From contig JABGOQ010000133.1 of the NCBI GenBank assembly GCA_018645405.1, forward strand, positions 1-64,000: DNA of 64,000 bases, given 5' to 3'. Numbering within the stretch: the first letter of the stretch is position 1; every line of letters starts with the position of its first letter. Positions 33,525 through 41,672 of the stretch are shown here, piece by piece. The translations under genes and the position numbers were made by a program. The notes beneath the pieces were generated by a model. That model searched no databases, was not told where the DNA came from, and was given only the letters and a program-made list of their open reading frames with translations. The stretch is from Anaerolineae bacterium. Its GTDB lineage: Bacteria; Chloroflexota; Anaerolineae; Anaerolineales; Villigracilaceae.

Positions 33525-33553
33525 AAAAATCCCCTCAAAAGAGGGGATTTTTT
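33525..33553 (+). terminator. Rho-independent terminator
   Basis: AAAAATCCCCTC (33525-33536), AAAA loop, GAGGGGATTTTTT (33541-33553): a GC-rich stem with T-run. Lies just after the tRNA-Met remnant and between convergent genes (PLP decarboxylase plus, RACo minus), where it can serve both. Confidence 0.9.
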
Positions 33554-33602
33554 AGTTTAATAAGGAGAGCCAATTACCGTGCAGTGTTTTGATTGGATGA
33601 TA

Positions 33603-35180
33603 CTAATTTGCTGTTAATTTCATCGCGCCAATGAAGAGTTTGGGGAAATCTGCGGCTCGATCTAAATCTATTTGTTGCGCTCTGGCCGCAATTTTTTCTC
33701 CCAAGGCAAATCCGTTATCCGAGAGGAGAAGCGCAGCACCAAACCCTGCACCATTTGCAACCGAGACAATTGCTTCACGGTTGACTTTGGGAATTAACCC
33801 AACCCCAATTGCGGAATCGATTTCAATTTTTCCCCCAAATGATCCGGTAAGGTAAAGCTTCTGAATATCTTCAGGAGATAGGTCAAGCTGATTTAGTAAA
33901 ATTTCAGTTGTTGCCCAAATTGCCGCTTTTGCTTTTTGCAACTCTCGAATATCTTTTTGAGTTAGGAATATGTTAGCTTCTTGATCCATTCTAATAGCGC
34001 GGACATTATTGTTTTTAGTTCCCCATCTTTTATAATATGGAGAATCGGGGTTGATCTTGCCGCTTTCATCCACAAGGCCGATTTTGCAAAACTCAAATAC
34101 AGCACTGATCAGCCCAGAACCGGTTAACCCAACAGGCGGGGCATCTGCGATAGTTTCGAGCTGAATATCTTCATTCTGGATGTTCACTTTGACGATTGCG
34201 CCATCTACGGCTCGGCATCCGCAAGAGATGTTTACTCCCTCAAAAGCTGGCCCTGCAGCTGTAGAGCCGGTGAGAATTCTCTTTCCGTCCGTGACCATTA
34301 CCTCTCCATTAGTCCCAAGATCAATGGCTGCAATTGGGCCTGGAGGCTTGTCAAACTCAAAATATGCTAAACAAGCTAGTGCATCTGAGCCAACAAACCC
34401 ACCGACCAAGGGCGGCAGGTTCACAGATGCGTCTTCAGGAAAAATTCCGCCTAAAAGTTTATTTGCATTTTTTATGGCTAAGTTGCTCACTGGTTGAAAA
34501 GGGGATACAGCCAATTTGTCTACGGGTAATTTTGCCAGCAAATGATGCATGGCGGGATTTCCCACAATGGTTACCGTTTTTACTCGCTTCAATATTTTCT
34601 TGGATAATTTTAGCGCATCAATTGCATGGTTGATTGAAGCCAAGGCTAGTTTATGCAATCTCTCTGCGTTTTTCTGATCGTTAGATGCTGATGCCAGTCT
34701 CGAGATTATATCTGCCCCAAATACAGCTTGTTGATTTAGGGTGGCTGCTCCAGCGCAAACTTCTCCATCGTCTAAGGTCGTGATATATGCGGCAACCGTT
34801 GTAGTTCCTAAGTCAATTGCCAACCCCAGTGGAATATTTTTTTCTCGCTTATATCTGGAGCTGCCACGAAAGGCTTTGTTTGAGTAAACGACTACCGGTG
34901 TTAGTATGACGGACGTGTCATCTTGGATCCTTGCACGGCAGGCAAGGCGTGTGCCCACTGCAATTTCTCCTTGTAATAGATGTTCTAGTTCTATTTCGTC
35001 AGGTTCTGTTAACCCACCTTCGTTGATTACCTTGCATAAACCACAAGTTCCTCTCCCTGCACAGGGTTGCTCAAGAGGTAGCTCGGTTGTGGCGATTATA
35101 TCGCCTAATAGCAAACCTTTTTCAGCCTCAATATTTTTCTCTTCTTCTCCGTATATAAGTGTGACTTTTTGTTTTTTCAT
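33603..35180 (-). CDS. Reductive activator of corrinoid proteins (RACo-like, [2Fe-2S] + DUF4445 ASKHA)
   Basis: 525 aa. The N-terminal ~95 residues are a plant-type ferredoxin with the cluster cysteines CAGRGTCGLC and a fourth in RLACRARI. Then a middle domain and the ASKHA-like C-terminal part (GLAIDLGTTTVAAYI, AIDLGTNGEVMV, GSTAAGPAFEGVNISCG, LYLTGSFGGKI). RACo-type proteins use ATP to drive reduction of cob(II)alamin back to Co(I) in corrinoid proteins. It is the last gene of a three-gene operon with a MetH-activation-like protein and an MtgA-like enzyme. Only one activator is visible for eight methyltransferases and two corrinoid proteins. Confidence 0.93.
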   Translation of the reverse strand: MKKQKVTLIYGEEEKNIEAEKGLLLGDIIATTELPLEQPCAGRGTCGLCKVINEGGLTEPDEIELEHLLQGEIAVGTRLACRARIQDDTSVILTPVVVYSNKAFRGSSRYKREKNIPLGLAIDLGTTTVAAYITTLDDGEVCAGAATLNQQAVFGADIISRLASASNDQKNAERLHKLALASINHAIDALKLSKKILKRVKTVTIVGNPAMHHLLAKLPVDKLAVSPFQPVSNLAIKNANKLLGGIFPEDASVNLPPLVGGFVGSDALACLAYFEFDKPPGPIAAIDLGTNGEVMVTDGKRILTGSTAAGPAFEGVNISCGCRAVDGAIVKVNIQNEDIQLETIADAPPVGLTGSGLISAVFEFCKIGLVDESGKINPDSPYYKRWGTKNNNVRAIRMDQEANIFLTQKDIRELQKAKAAIWATTEILLNQLDLSPEDIQKLYLTGSFGGKIEIDSAIGVGLIPKVNREAIVSVANGAGFGAALLLSDNGFALGEKIAARAQQIDLDRAADFPKLFIGAMKLTAN

Positions 35181-35208
35181 AGTAGTACTTCAATGTTTAT
35201 TGAGAAAA

Positions 35209-35904
35209 TTAATGGGATGCGGTGTATTGATCTTTGTACCGGCAAGTTTCGTTCATATGGCAATAATCGCACGTTTTGTCACTTGATTTTATCTCAGCCC
35301 CCACACCAATCACCATTGAAAGAGTTTTTCTTGGTAGCATCAAGTAACTTGGAGTGAGTGTAATTTCCAGCTCTTCTGCATTTAGAAGTTTGAAGATTTG
35401 CGATTGTCCTTCTTTCACGCCCCAGCCAATCATTCCTGGGTTTAGAGGGATCGTTGTTTCCAGGTTTTCCTCGGCGGCCTTTTCTCCAAAATATGTGCAG
35501 ATCGAGTTAGCAAGTGCTTCAACGGCCGCAGAACCGACTCCTTCTATTGCCAATCCTAGGACAGGGTCTGTTTTTATTTTCTCAAGTGAATATTCTTCGA
35601 GTTTTGCGCCTATGGTGCAAAGAACAGCGATTATCTTTTCTGCTGAGAACAGATGTTGTGCAATCAATTTCCCCTTTAGTTCATTTTGACCTTCAAGTAA
35701 TAAGCGCTCATGTTTTACAGACAGTACATTCAACTCGCGGAAAATGACCTTGGAATCCAAAAATGGCCGGGATTGCTCTAACGCACTCGTAGCAATCTCT
35801 ACCAGTCTTGGTTTTCGTTGTCGAATAATTTGAGGGTCTGCCCCCTGCGCTTTCAGAACTTGATCAACGTCAATATTTAGAGGGATTCCTTGCAGAATGG
35901 GCAT
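35209..35904 (-). CDS. MetH-activation-domain-like protein with C-terminal Cys motif
   Basis: 231 aa from ATG 35904 (MPILQGIPLNIDVDQVL), one base after the upstream stop; the longer start at 35958 overlaps that gene. Residues ~25-200 resemble the AdoMet-binding activation domain of cobalamin-dependent methionine synthase: 'FRELNVLSVKHERLLLEG', VLCTIGAKLEEYS, GLAIEGVGSAAVEALANSI and PLNPGMIGWGVKEGQSQIF. The C-terminus adds CDYCHMNETCRY, a possible metal or Fe-S site not part of MetH. Together with RACo in one operon, it is probably a corrinoid-reactivation partner. The exact function is inferred. Confidence 0.78.
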   Translation of the reverse strand: MPILQGIPLNIDVDQVLKAQGADPQIIRQRKPRLVEIATSALEQSRPFLDSKVIFRELNVLSVKHERLLLEGQNELKGKLIAQHLFSAEKIIAVLCTIGAKLEEYSLEKIKTDPVLGLAIEGVGSAAVEALANSICTYFGEKAAEENLETTIPLNPGMIGWGVKEGQSQIFKLLNAEELEITLTPSYLMLPRKTLSMVIGVGAEIKSSDKTCDYCHMNETCRYKDQYTASH

Positions 35905-35905
35905 A

Positions 35906-36751
35906 TTATTTTTTTTGAGTGGCGCGATAATGAGTAATATAAGCCCGTCCGAAATCATCCTTTCCTAATAAGAGGTCTGCCGCTTTTATGATCCCGTTCA
36001 GTTTAGCAGGGTCAGTGATCATGCAGTTTGCTCCAGCTTGAATTGCTAAAGCTAGAAAAGCCTGATTAATTGTATGCCTGTCTGGGAGACCAAAGGAAAC
36101 ATTGCTCGCGCCCAAATTAATATTAACACCAAATTCTTTGCGAATTGAAGCAATTGCTTCAAGAGTAACTGTTGCAGCGTTATGATCTGCTCCAACAGTT
36201 AGCACGAGTGGATCTATGACCACGTCTTCTTCGGAAAGGCCAATTTTTACAGCCCGTTCGAGAATTTTCCCTGCGATCGCCACTCTTTTTTCAGCTGTTT
36301 TTGGAATTCCATCATCATCCATGGTTAATCCAATAACAGCGACTTGATATTCTTTTACAAGAGGGAGGATATTTTCCAGAGACTTTTCCTCGCCATTTAC
36401 AGAATTAACCAAAGGCCGCCCAGGTGCTACAGCCAAGCCTGCAGCAAGCGCTTTTGGGTTAGCTGAGTCTAAACAAAGAGGAATATCGAAGTGTTCAGCT
36501 ACCAACGTAACCACAGCAGGAAGTAATTCAACCTCGTCTTCTCCAGGGACACCAACATTGATATCCAATATGTCTGCGCCCGCATCAATTTGTTTTGTGG
36601 CGATTTCCAACACATAGTCCATATTTCGCTCTGTAAGCATTCGGCTAAGTTTTTTTCGTCCTGTGGGGTTGATTTTTTCCCCAATAGTTCGAACTAGGCC
36701 ATCTGTGTTGATAGAAACTTCTGTGCTTTTAGCTCTGAGAATTGTCTTCAT
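35906..36751 (-). CDS. mtgA: Methyltetrahydrofolate:corrinoid methyltransferase (MtgA/AcsE/MtrH-like)
   Basis: 281 aa with the pterin-binding TIM barrel: TIGEKINPTGRKKL, AGADILDINVGVPGEDEV, LCLDSANPKALAAGLAVAPGRPLVNSVNGEE, VIGLTMDDDGIP, VIDPLVLTVGAD and NINLGASNVSFGLPDR. It exchanges methyl between a methylated corrinoid protein and tetrahydrofolate, delivering it to central one-carbon metabolism. It is the first gene of the operon with the two activation proteins, and no other such enzyme is present in the window, so it may serve both corrinoid proteins. The symbol follows the betaine-demethylation enzyme; the paralogue type is not proven. Confidence 0.9.
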   Translation of the reverse strand: MKTILRAKSTEVSINTDGLVRTIGEKINPTGRKKLSRMLTERNMDYVLEIATKQIDAGADILDINVGVPGEDEVELLPAVVTLVAEHFDIPLCLDSANPKALAAGLAVAPGRPLVNSVNGEEKSLENILPLVKEYQVAVIGLTMDDDGIPKTAEKRVAIAGKILERAVKIGLSEEDVVIDPLVLTVGADHNAATVTLEAIASIRKEFGVNINLGASNVSFGLPDRHTINQAFLALAIQAGANCMITDPAKLNGIIKAADLLLGKDDFGRAYITHYRATQKK

Positions 36752-36938
36752 AGTATTTCAAACCTTTTTCTGATAGATATAGGGTATTCAAAAACACCTT
36801 GTCAAGGAAATGCTTTTTGCGAGTACCAAAAGAGCATTATGAAATTCTCGTAAATTATAGTGAGCAATAGGCAAAACGTCAAGAATAAAGGAAAACGAAA
36901 AGAGGGTAGATTAATTTTACGAAAAACAATGTTTTTTG

Positions 36939-36972
36939 TTGACTTAATTACGAAATTCGTTATAATGGGGAG
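36939..36972 (+). promoter_or_regulatory. Promoter of the AsnC-like gene, possibly leaderless, with internal dyad
   Basis: TTGACT at 36939-36944 and TATAAT at 36961-36966, 16 bp apart. The ATG at 36973 is 7 bases after the -10 box, so the transcript may start at or near the start codon. The dyad ACGAAATTCGT (36950-36960) fills the spacer, and a related half (ACGAAAAAC) lies upstream, suggesting autoregulation. Confidence 0.65.
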
Positions 36973-37455
36973 ATGTTAGACAAAAAAGATCGTGCAATTA
37001 TCTCATTGCTTCAGTATGATGGACGGATTCCCTACACTAAAATAGCTGAGAAATTAAATATTACTGAGGGTTCTGTGCGTCATCGAGTAAAACGTTTGCT
37101 CGATGATAAGAAACTACAGATTGTTGGTATTACTCAACCTGAAGAAATGGGGTGGAACGAATCAGGCGTAATCGGGATTACTGTGCAGCCTAGTCTCATC
37201 GTGGAGGTGGCTGATGCAATAGCCCAATTACCAGAAGTATCCTATCTGGTTCAGGTTGCTGGAGAATTTGATTTTTTTGCTGAGGTCTATTGTAGAGATA
37301 GGGATCATTTCGTTTCTTTCTTGAATACTAAGTTGCAGCAAATTCCTGGTGTAGAGCGGTCTCAATCTTTTATTATTTTAAAAATGCATAAATTGTCTTC
37401 TCGCTGGGGAGAAGGTGAGGCAGAAGCACCGCCGAAGGAATTCATCACAACCTGA
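36973..37455 (+). CDS. Lrp/AsnC-family transcriptional regulator
   Basis: 160 aa. Canonical opening LDKKDRAIISLLQYDGRIPYTKIAEKLNITEGSVRHRVKRLLDDKKLQIVGI is the AsnC-type HTH. The C-terminal RAM/ligand domain is 'ESGVIGITVQPSLIVEVADAIAQLPEVSYLVQVAGEFDFFAEVYC'. Family members sense amino acids or related molecules. It is divergent from the RACo/MtgA operon and heads the plus-strand cluster, so both are candidate targets. A well-formed promoter overlaps a dyad just upstream. Confidence 0.92.
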   Translation: MLDKKDRAIISLLQYDGRIPYTKIAEKLNITEGSVRHRVKRLLDDKKLQIVGITQPEEMGWNESGVIGITVQPSLIVEVADAIAQLPEVSYLVQVAGEFDFFAEVYCRDRDHFVSFLNTKLQQIPGVERSQSFIILKMHKLSSRWGEGEAEAPPKEFITT

Positions 37456-37503
37456 AAAAATGATACGCTAGAATCTAAAAAAGTTTGATCACAGGAAATA
37501 TCT

Positions 37504-38943
37504 ATGCGTTGGAATCAGCAATCAAAGAAAATAGCAGAACTCATTCACCAAAAGTCAATGGAGATTCTCTCTGAAGTTGGCTTCTGTGTGCCTGAGGAAA
37601 GTGTGCTTCAAACTTTGGTACAAGCTGGTTTTATTGTTGATAAAGAAAGTCAGATGGTGCGGGTAACACAAGAATTATTAGACACAGCTTTGAAAACCCT
37701 GCCAAAAGACGTGAAATTATATAATCGCTCTGGCTCAAAAGAACTGGATTTGAAAGGAATGTCCCATTTTATGGGAGCGGGAACACCGGTCAATGTGCAG
37801 GATTTGGAAACTGGCGAGAGGCGGGCGGCAACTCGAAAAGATGTACGTAATTTTGTGATTCTGCAAGACGCCCTGTCGCAAGTGGATATTGTACGCCCGA
37901 CTGTAACAGCGACAGATATAGGGGAAAACTCTGATTTGGTAGAGATCGCTGAGTTATTACTTCATACAAATAAACCACTTGTTCACCGCACTCTATCTCC
38001 AGAAAGAGTAGATGCGGCAGCTGAGATGCTATCGGTAGTAGCAGGAGGAGAAGAGTTTCTCGGAACGAATCCGCGTTTTGCTACACTTTATTGCCCAATC
38101 AGCCCCGCTTATTTCACCAAAGGAAATATCCAGTGCATGTTGGCTTGGGCAAAGTATGGCGTGCCGATTACCTTGCTTAGTATGGCAATGGGTGGCGCAT
38201 CTGCCCCCGCGACCCTCTTGGGTGAGTTGCTGGTCATCAATCTGGAAATTTTGGCCTGGATTATTGTGCTGCAAATTCTTTTCCCCGGCACGCCTTTGAT
38301 ATACGGGAGTGTTTCAAGCGTGCTTGATATGCGCACCGGTATTTTGCCCTTAGGGTCTCCTGAGCGCGGGATGATTAACAGCGGCGCGGCGATTATGGCA
38401 AATTATTACGGAATCCCTTCAATGTGCGGTGGTTTATCTTCAGACGCAAAAGAAGTAGATGTGCAGGCAGGCTTTGAAAAAGCAGTTACAGCATTCCCAT
38501 TATTGGCTGAAGGCGCCAGCATTATTTACGGCGTAGGCGCAGTTGATGCTGGAGCGGCCATATCTTTCAATCAAATGGTGATGGACAACGAGCTAATTGG
38601 CGGTCTTCGCAGGATGATGACAGGCATCACTTTACACGATTTAGACGAAGAAGCAGCATTGATCAAATCTAATATCCCGCGCGGCAATTTCATGAAAGAG
38701 AAACATACCCGCCGAAATTATAAGCGTCATTGGCAGCCAGAATTGCTCAACAAGGAAGCCTATGAAACCTGGATGAAAAAGAGTATACGGGTTGCAGAAA
38801 AAAGTCGTGAGAAAGCCAAAGATATCTTAGATTCGCATCAGCCACCCCGACTTCCCATAGAAACTGAAAGTGAAATCGAGCGGATTTTGCGAAAAAATCT
38901 TGGAGATAATTTTTCTTTGGATTTGGATGATGCTCTGAGATGA
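37504..38943 (+). CDS. MttB-superfamily methyltransferase 3 (non-pyrrolysine)
   Basis: 479 aa. COG5598 landmarks: IHQKSMEILSEVGFCVPEES, HFMGAGTPVNVQDLETGERRAATRKDV, LDMRTGILPLGSPERGMIN, KEVDVQAGFEKAVTAFPLLAEGASIIYGVG and IPRGNFMKEKHTRRNYK. The region aligned with the pyrrolysine segment of MttB has no UAG. It is more like the 'VQDLETGERR' lineage than methyltransferases 1 and 2, and it is followed 260 bp later by corrinoid protein 2, its likely partner. A dispersed repeat copy (R5) lies in between. The substrate is not known. Confidence 0.9.
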   Translation: MRWNQQSKKIAELIHQKSMEILSEVGFCVPEESVLQTLVQAGFIVDKESQMVRVTQELLDTALKTLPKDVKLYNRSGSKELDLKGMSHFMGAGTPVNVQDLETGERRAATRKDVRNFVILQDALSQVDIVRPTVTATDIGENSDLVEIAELLLHTNKPLVHRTLSPERVDAAAEMLSVVAGGEEFLGTNPRFATLYCPISPAYFTKGNIQCMLAWAKYGVPITLLSMAMGGASAPATLLGELLVINLEILAWIIVLQILFPGTPLIYGSVSSVLDMRTGILPLGSPERGMINSGAAIMANYYGIPSMCGGLSSDAKEVDVQAGFEKAVTAFPLLAEGASIIYGVGAVDAGAAISFNQMVMDNELIGGLRRMMTGITLHDLDEEAALIKSNIPRGNFMKEKHTRRNYKRHWQPELLNKEAYETWMKKSIRVAEKSREKAKDILDSHQPPRLPIETESEIERILRKNLGDNFSLDLDDALR

Positions 38944-38956
38944 CGAAAAGTGGACA

Positions 38957-39095
38957 CGTCGCAGCGCACGTGGTTTGGGCTTGAGTGCCATACCCGAGCA
39001 GATTCGCGGCTTGAGCAAGACAAAATTTACGCCACGAAAATGTTGACCAGCGGCACGCAAGTTGAGGTCACGTTCGGTGCGCGGTTTTTCATCCT
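38957..39095. repeat. Dispersed hairpin repeat, copy R5
   Basis: CGTCGCAGCGCACGTGGTTT GGGCTTGAGTGCC ... ATTTACGCCACGAAAATGTT GACCAGCGGCACGCAAGTTG AGGTCACG ... TTTTTCATCCT. Opposite orientation to R1, R2 and R7. Fills most of the space between MttB 3 and corrinoid protein 2. Confidence 0.75.
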
Positions 39096-39203
39096 ATCGC
39101 ACTAAAAATTGAAAAAATAATTGGAGGTAGCTAATAGAGAGATAGTCATGTAATTTCTTGCACGTAGTAAATTGATTTCTTTAGATACCAAGAGGAGAGT
39201 TTT

Positions 39204-39851
39204 ATGTCAGAAATATTTGAAAAATTGGCTCAGGCAGTCATTGATGGTGAGCCGGAAGATGCCGTTGCGCTCGCAACAGAAGCTCTTGAGCAAGGCGTTA
39301 ATCCCCTAGAGTGCATTACAAAGGGACTCACTGTGGGGATCCAAAAAGTAGGCGAGTTGTTTGCAAGCGGTGAATACTTTTTGCCTGAATTGATCATTGG
39401 GGCAGATGCGATGAAAGGTGGGCTGGATGTCCTTGAACCAGCCTTGTTGGGGGGGCAAAAACGTGAGGTTGTTGCCCAAGTTGTTCTGGGAACTGTTGAG
39501 GGCGATTTGCATGAGATCGGCAAAACGCTGGTCGGCACAATGCTGACCGCTAATGGATTTCAGGTAAAGGATATTGGTGTTGATCAACCAGCCTCGGCAT
39601 TTGTTGCTGCAGCTAAAGAAGTTGATGCCACAATTATTGGCGCATCTGCGTTGTTGACGACCACCATGCTGCAACAAGAAAAGTTGGTTCAGGCTCTGAC
39701 TGAAGCCGGCTTGCGAGATAAAGTAAAGGTGATGGTCGGAGGGGCACCCGTTACAGACACTTATTCGAAAAAAATTGGCGCAGATGGCTATGCTGAAGAT
39801 GCCATCTCTGCTGTTGATTTAGCTTTTCGCTTGGCTGATGCTCCTGCATAA
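39204..39851 (+). CDS. Methyltransferase corrinoid protein (MttC/MtgC-like) 2
   Basis: 215 aa with AGGAGAG ribosome site. Cap domain IDGEPEDAVALATEALEQGVNPLECITKGL...YFLPELIIGADAMK; B12-binding domain with DLHEIGKTLVGTM (DxHxxG cobalt ligand), DIGVDQPA, ASALLTTTM and VGGAPVTDTYS. Closely similar to corrinoid protein 1 at 21101 but encoded in another operon. It should accept methyl groups from MttB 3-6 and hand them to the MtgA-like enzyme. The ABC transporter binding protein follows after ~55 bp. Confidence 0.93.
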   Translation: MSEIFEKLAQAVIDGEPEDAVALATEALEQGVNPLECITKGLTVGIQKVGELFASGEYFLPELIIGADAMKGGLDVLEPALLGGQKREVVAQVVLGTVEGDLHEIGKTLVGTMLTANGFQVKDIGVDQPASAFVAAAKEVDATIIGASALLTTTMLQQEKLVQALTEAGLRDKVKVMVGGAPVTDTYSKKIGADGYAEDAISAVDLAFRLADAPA

Positions 39852-39907
39852 TTTTAGCCAAGTATCATATTCTTTTAGTTCATATTCATAAACCGAGGAG
39901 GCATAAA

Positions 39908-41587
39908 ATGAACTATCGTAAAATGTTAAGGGGTTTGGTATTTGGGCTTATTGCGCTCATGTTGGTTATGGGTGTAGCAGGTTGTGGAGACTCAAAAGCT
40001 GATGAAGACAGCAACAGCATCACGATTCTCATACCTGATAACCCCGTAGCATTCAATGGCATAAACACCGACACAGGCTATGAGCAGGCATTGGGAGAAT
40101 TGGTGATGCTCTCGCTGGCAGAAACTGATCCCGATGGCAATCTCTACCCGGAATTGGCAGTTGAAATTCCCACTGTCGAAAATGGTGGTGTGGTCGTCGA
40201 TGAGGATGCTTGGACAATGGTCGCCACCTGGAAGCTTCGCGAAGATGTCTATTGGGCTGATGGTGAGCAGGTCACTGCTGATGACGTTGTCTTCACCTGG
40301 GATGCTATGGTGGATGCTGGGGCATGGTACGCGCCGATGGATTACACAGAATCGGTTGAAAAGGTTGATGACTTCACGATCCTTGTTACCTTTAACTCTG
40401 TATTTCCTGCTTATAATCTTCAGTTTGGTGGGGAAGATGTTTTCATCTATCCCGAGCACTATTGTGACGCTGAGGCGGGCTTTTACGAATGGAATTGCGA
40501 TGATCAACCTTTGAGCAGTGGCCCTTATATCCTTGAAGAATGGGTTGCCGATGATCACCTGACATTTGTTAAAAATACGAACTATTTCGAAGAAGGCAAA
40601 CCAGCCATCGATAAAGTCATCGTCCAGATCGTTCCTGAAGAACCCGTAAAACAGGCCATGATGCTTGAAGGCGATGCCGATCTCCACTATTGGCCTGCTG
40701 AACCTGCCTCCGATATTTATAAAGAGGAAGGCAATGCTGCCGATTATGTGAAATCACCAAGTGAACGCTGGGTAATGCGATTGATCCCTAATATGTATGT
40801 AAAAGGTGATCGTGAGACTCCACACCCGTTCATCTCTGATGTACGCGTTCGACAAGCTTTGCGTATGTCCATTGATGTAGATACGATCATCAATGATATT
40901 TTCCTCGGATACGGCGTACCGGTCTGGAACGATTTTTTCCGACCGCCATTCAACAGTTGTGGTATCCCTAGGCCTGAGTTTGACATGGAAGGTGCTAAGG
41001 CACTACTCAAAGAAGCTGGTTGGGAAGACACCGATGGCGATGGTGTAAATGAGTGCCATGGCTGTCTGAACGCTGAAGAAGGCATGTTGATGAGTATGGA
41101 ATTCGTTATCTACGCTGAATATGGCGAAACTCTGGAATTGGCACAGCAGTTCATTGCAGAAAGCTGGAAATCGATAGGCATTGATACGGATCTGCAGATG
41201 ATCGAAGGTGCCATCATGTGGGCCGAAGTTGAAGATGGCGGCACTGAAATGGCCGGAAATTTTGAGATGGATATGTGGGATGATGGCTATCCTGGCACCG
41301 ATCCATCTGACCAGATCTGGACTTTCTACTCATCCGGAAGCGATTGGAATTACGGTCGCTGGGTTAATGAAGATATGGATGGCTGGATCGATGAATTCTA
41401 TGGACTGGATGAAGAGTACCGGTTGGAAGTTGCCTGTGAAATGGCTACTATACTTGAAGCTGAATTGCCGCAGATATTGCTTTTCTCCACACTGGAACAA
41501 CACGGTGTTTCTACACGGCTTCAGGGTGTTCTACCCTCAGCCAATGACCCCGTGACCTGGAATGTTGCTGATTGGACGCTCGAATAA
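39908..41587 (+). CDS. ABC transporter substrate-binding lipoprotein (SBP_bac_5), system 2
   Basis: 559 aa. Signal peptide with lipobox (GVAGC, Cys26). Family-5 fold: ITILIPDNPVAFNGINTDTGYEQALG, TWKLREDVYWADGEQVTADDVVFTWDAMVD, QPLSSGPYILEEWVADDHLTF and RVRQALRMSIDVDTIINDIF. A short insertion near residues 373-385 (DTDGDGVNECHGC) looks like a calcium-binding DxDxDG loop. Upstream of the B and C permeases, but the ATPases are 7 kb downstream. Ligand unknown; between a corrinoid protein and MttB genes, so a methylated compound is plausible. Confidence 0.92.
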   Translation: MNYRKMLRGLVFGLIALMLVMGVAGCGDSKADEDSNSITILIPDNPVAFNGINTDTGYEQALGELVMLSLAETDPDGNLYPELAVEIPTVENGGVVVDEDAWTMVATWKLREDVYWADGEQVTADDVVFTWDAMVDAGAWYAPMDYTESVEKVDDFTILVTFNSVFPAYNLQFGGEDVFIYPEHYCDAEAGFYEWNCDDQPLSSGPYILEEWVADDHLTFVKNTNYFEEGKPAIDKVIVQIVPEEPVKQAMMLEGDADLHYWPAEPASDIYKEEGNAADYVKSPSERWVMRLIPNMYVKGDRETPHPFISDVRVRQALRMSIDVDTIINDIFLGYGVPVWNDFFRPPFNSCGIPRPEFDMEGAKALLKEAGWEDTDGDGVNECHGCLNAEEGMLMSMEFVIYAEYGETLELAQQFIAESWKSIGIDTDLQMIEGAIMWAEVEDGGTEMAGNFEMDMWDDGYPGTDPSDQIWTFYSSGSDWNYGRWVNEDMDGWIDEFYGLDEEYRLEVACEMATILEAELPQILLFSTLEQHGVSTRLQGVLPSANDPVTWNVADWTLE

Positions 41588-41619
41588 AAGCATTTAGCAA
41601 TAAGTATGTATAGTTAGGA

Positions 41620-41652
41620 TTTTCAATGGGGGGCAAAGCCCCCCATTGAAAA
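41620..41652 (+). terminator. 15-bp hairpin after binding-protein gene, system 2
   Basis: TTTTCAATGGGGGGC (41620-41634) pairs with 41638-41652 around an AAA loop, then TATTTTTT. This has terminator shape but lies inside the operon, just before permease B, so partial termination or mRNA stabilisation is expected. System 1 has the same arrangement. Confidence 0.7.
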
Positions 41653-41672
41653 TATTTTTTATAGGAGTGAAT

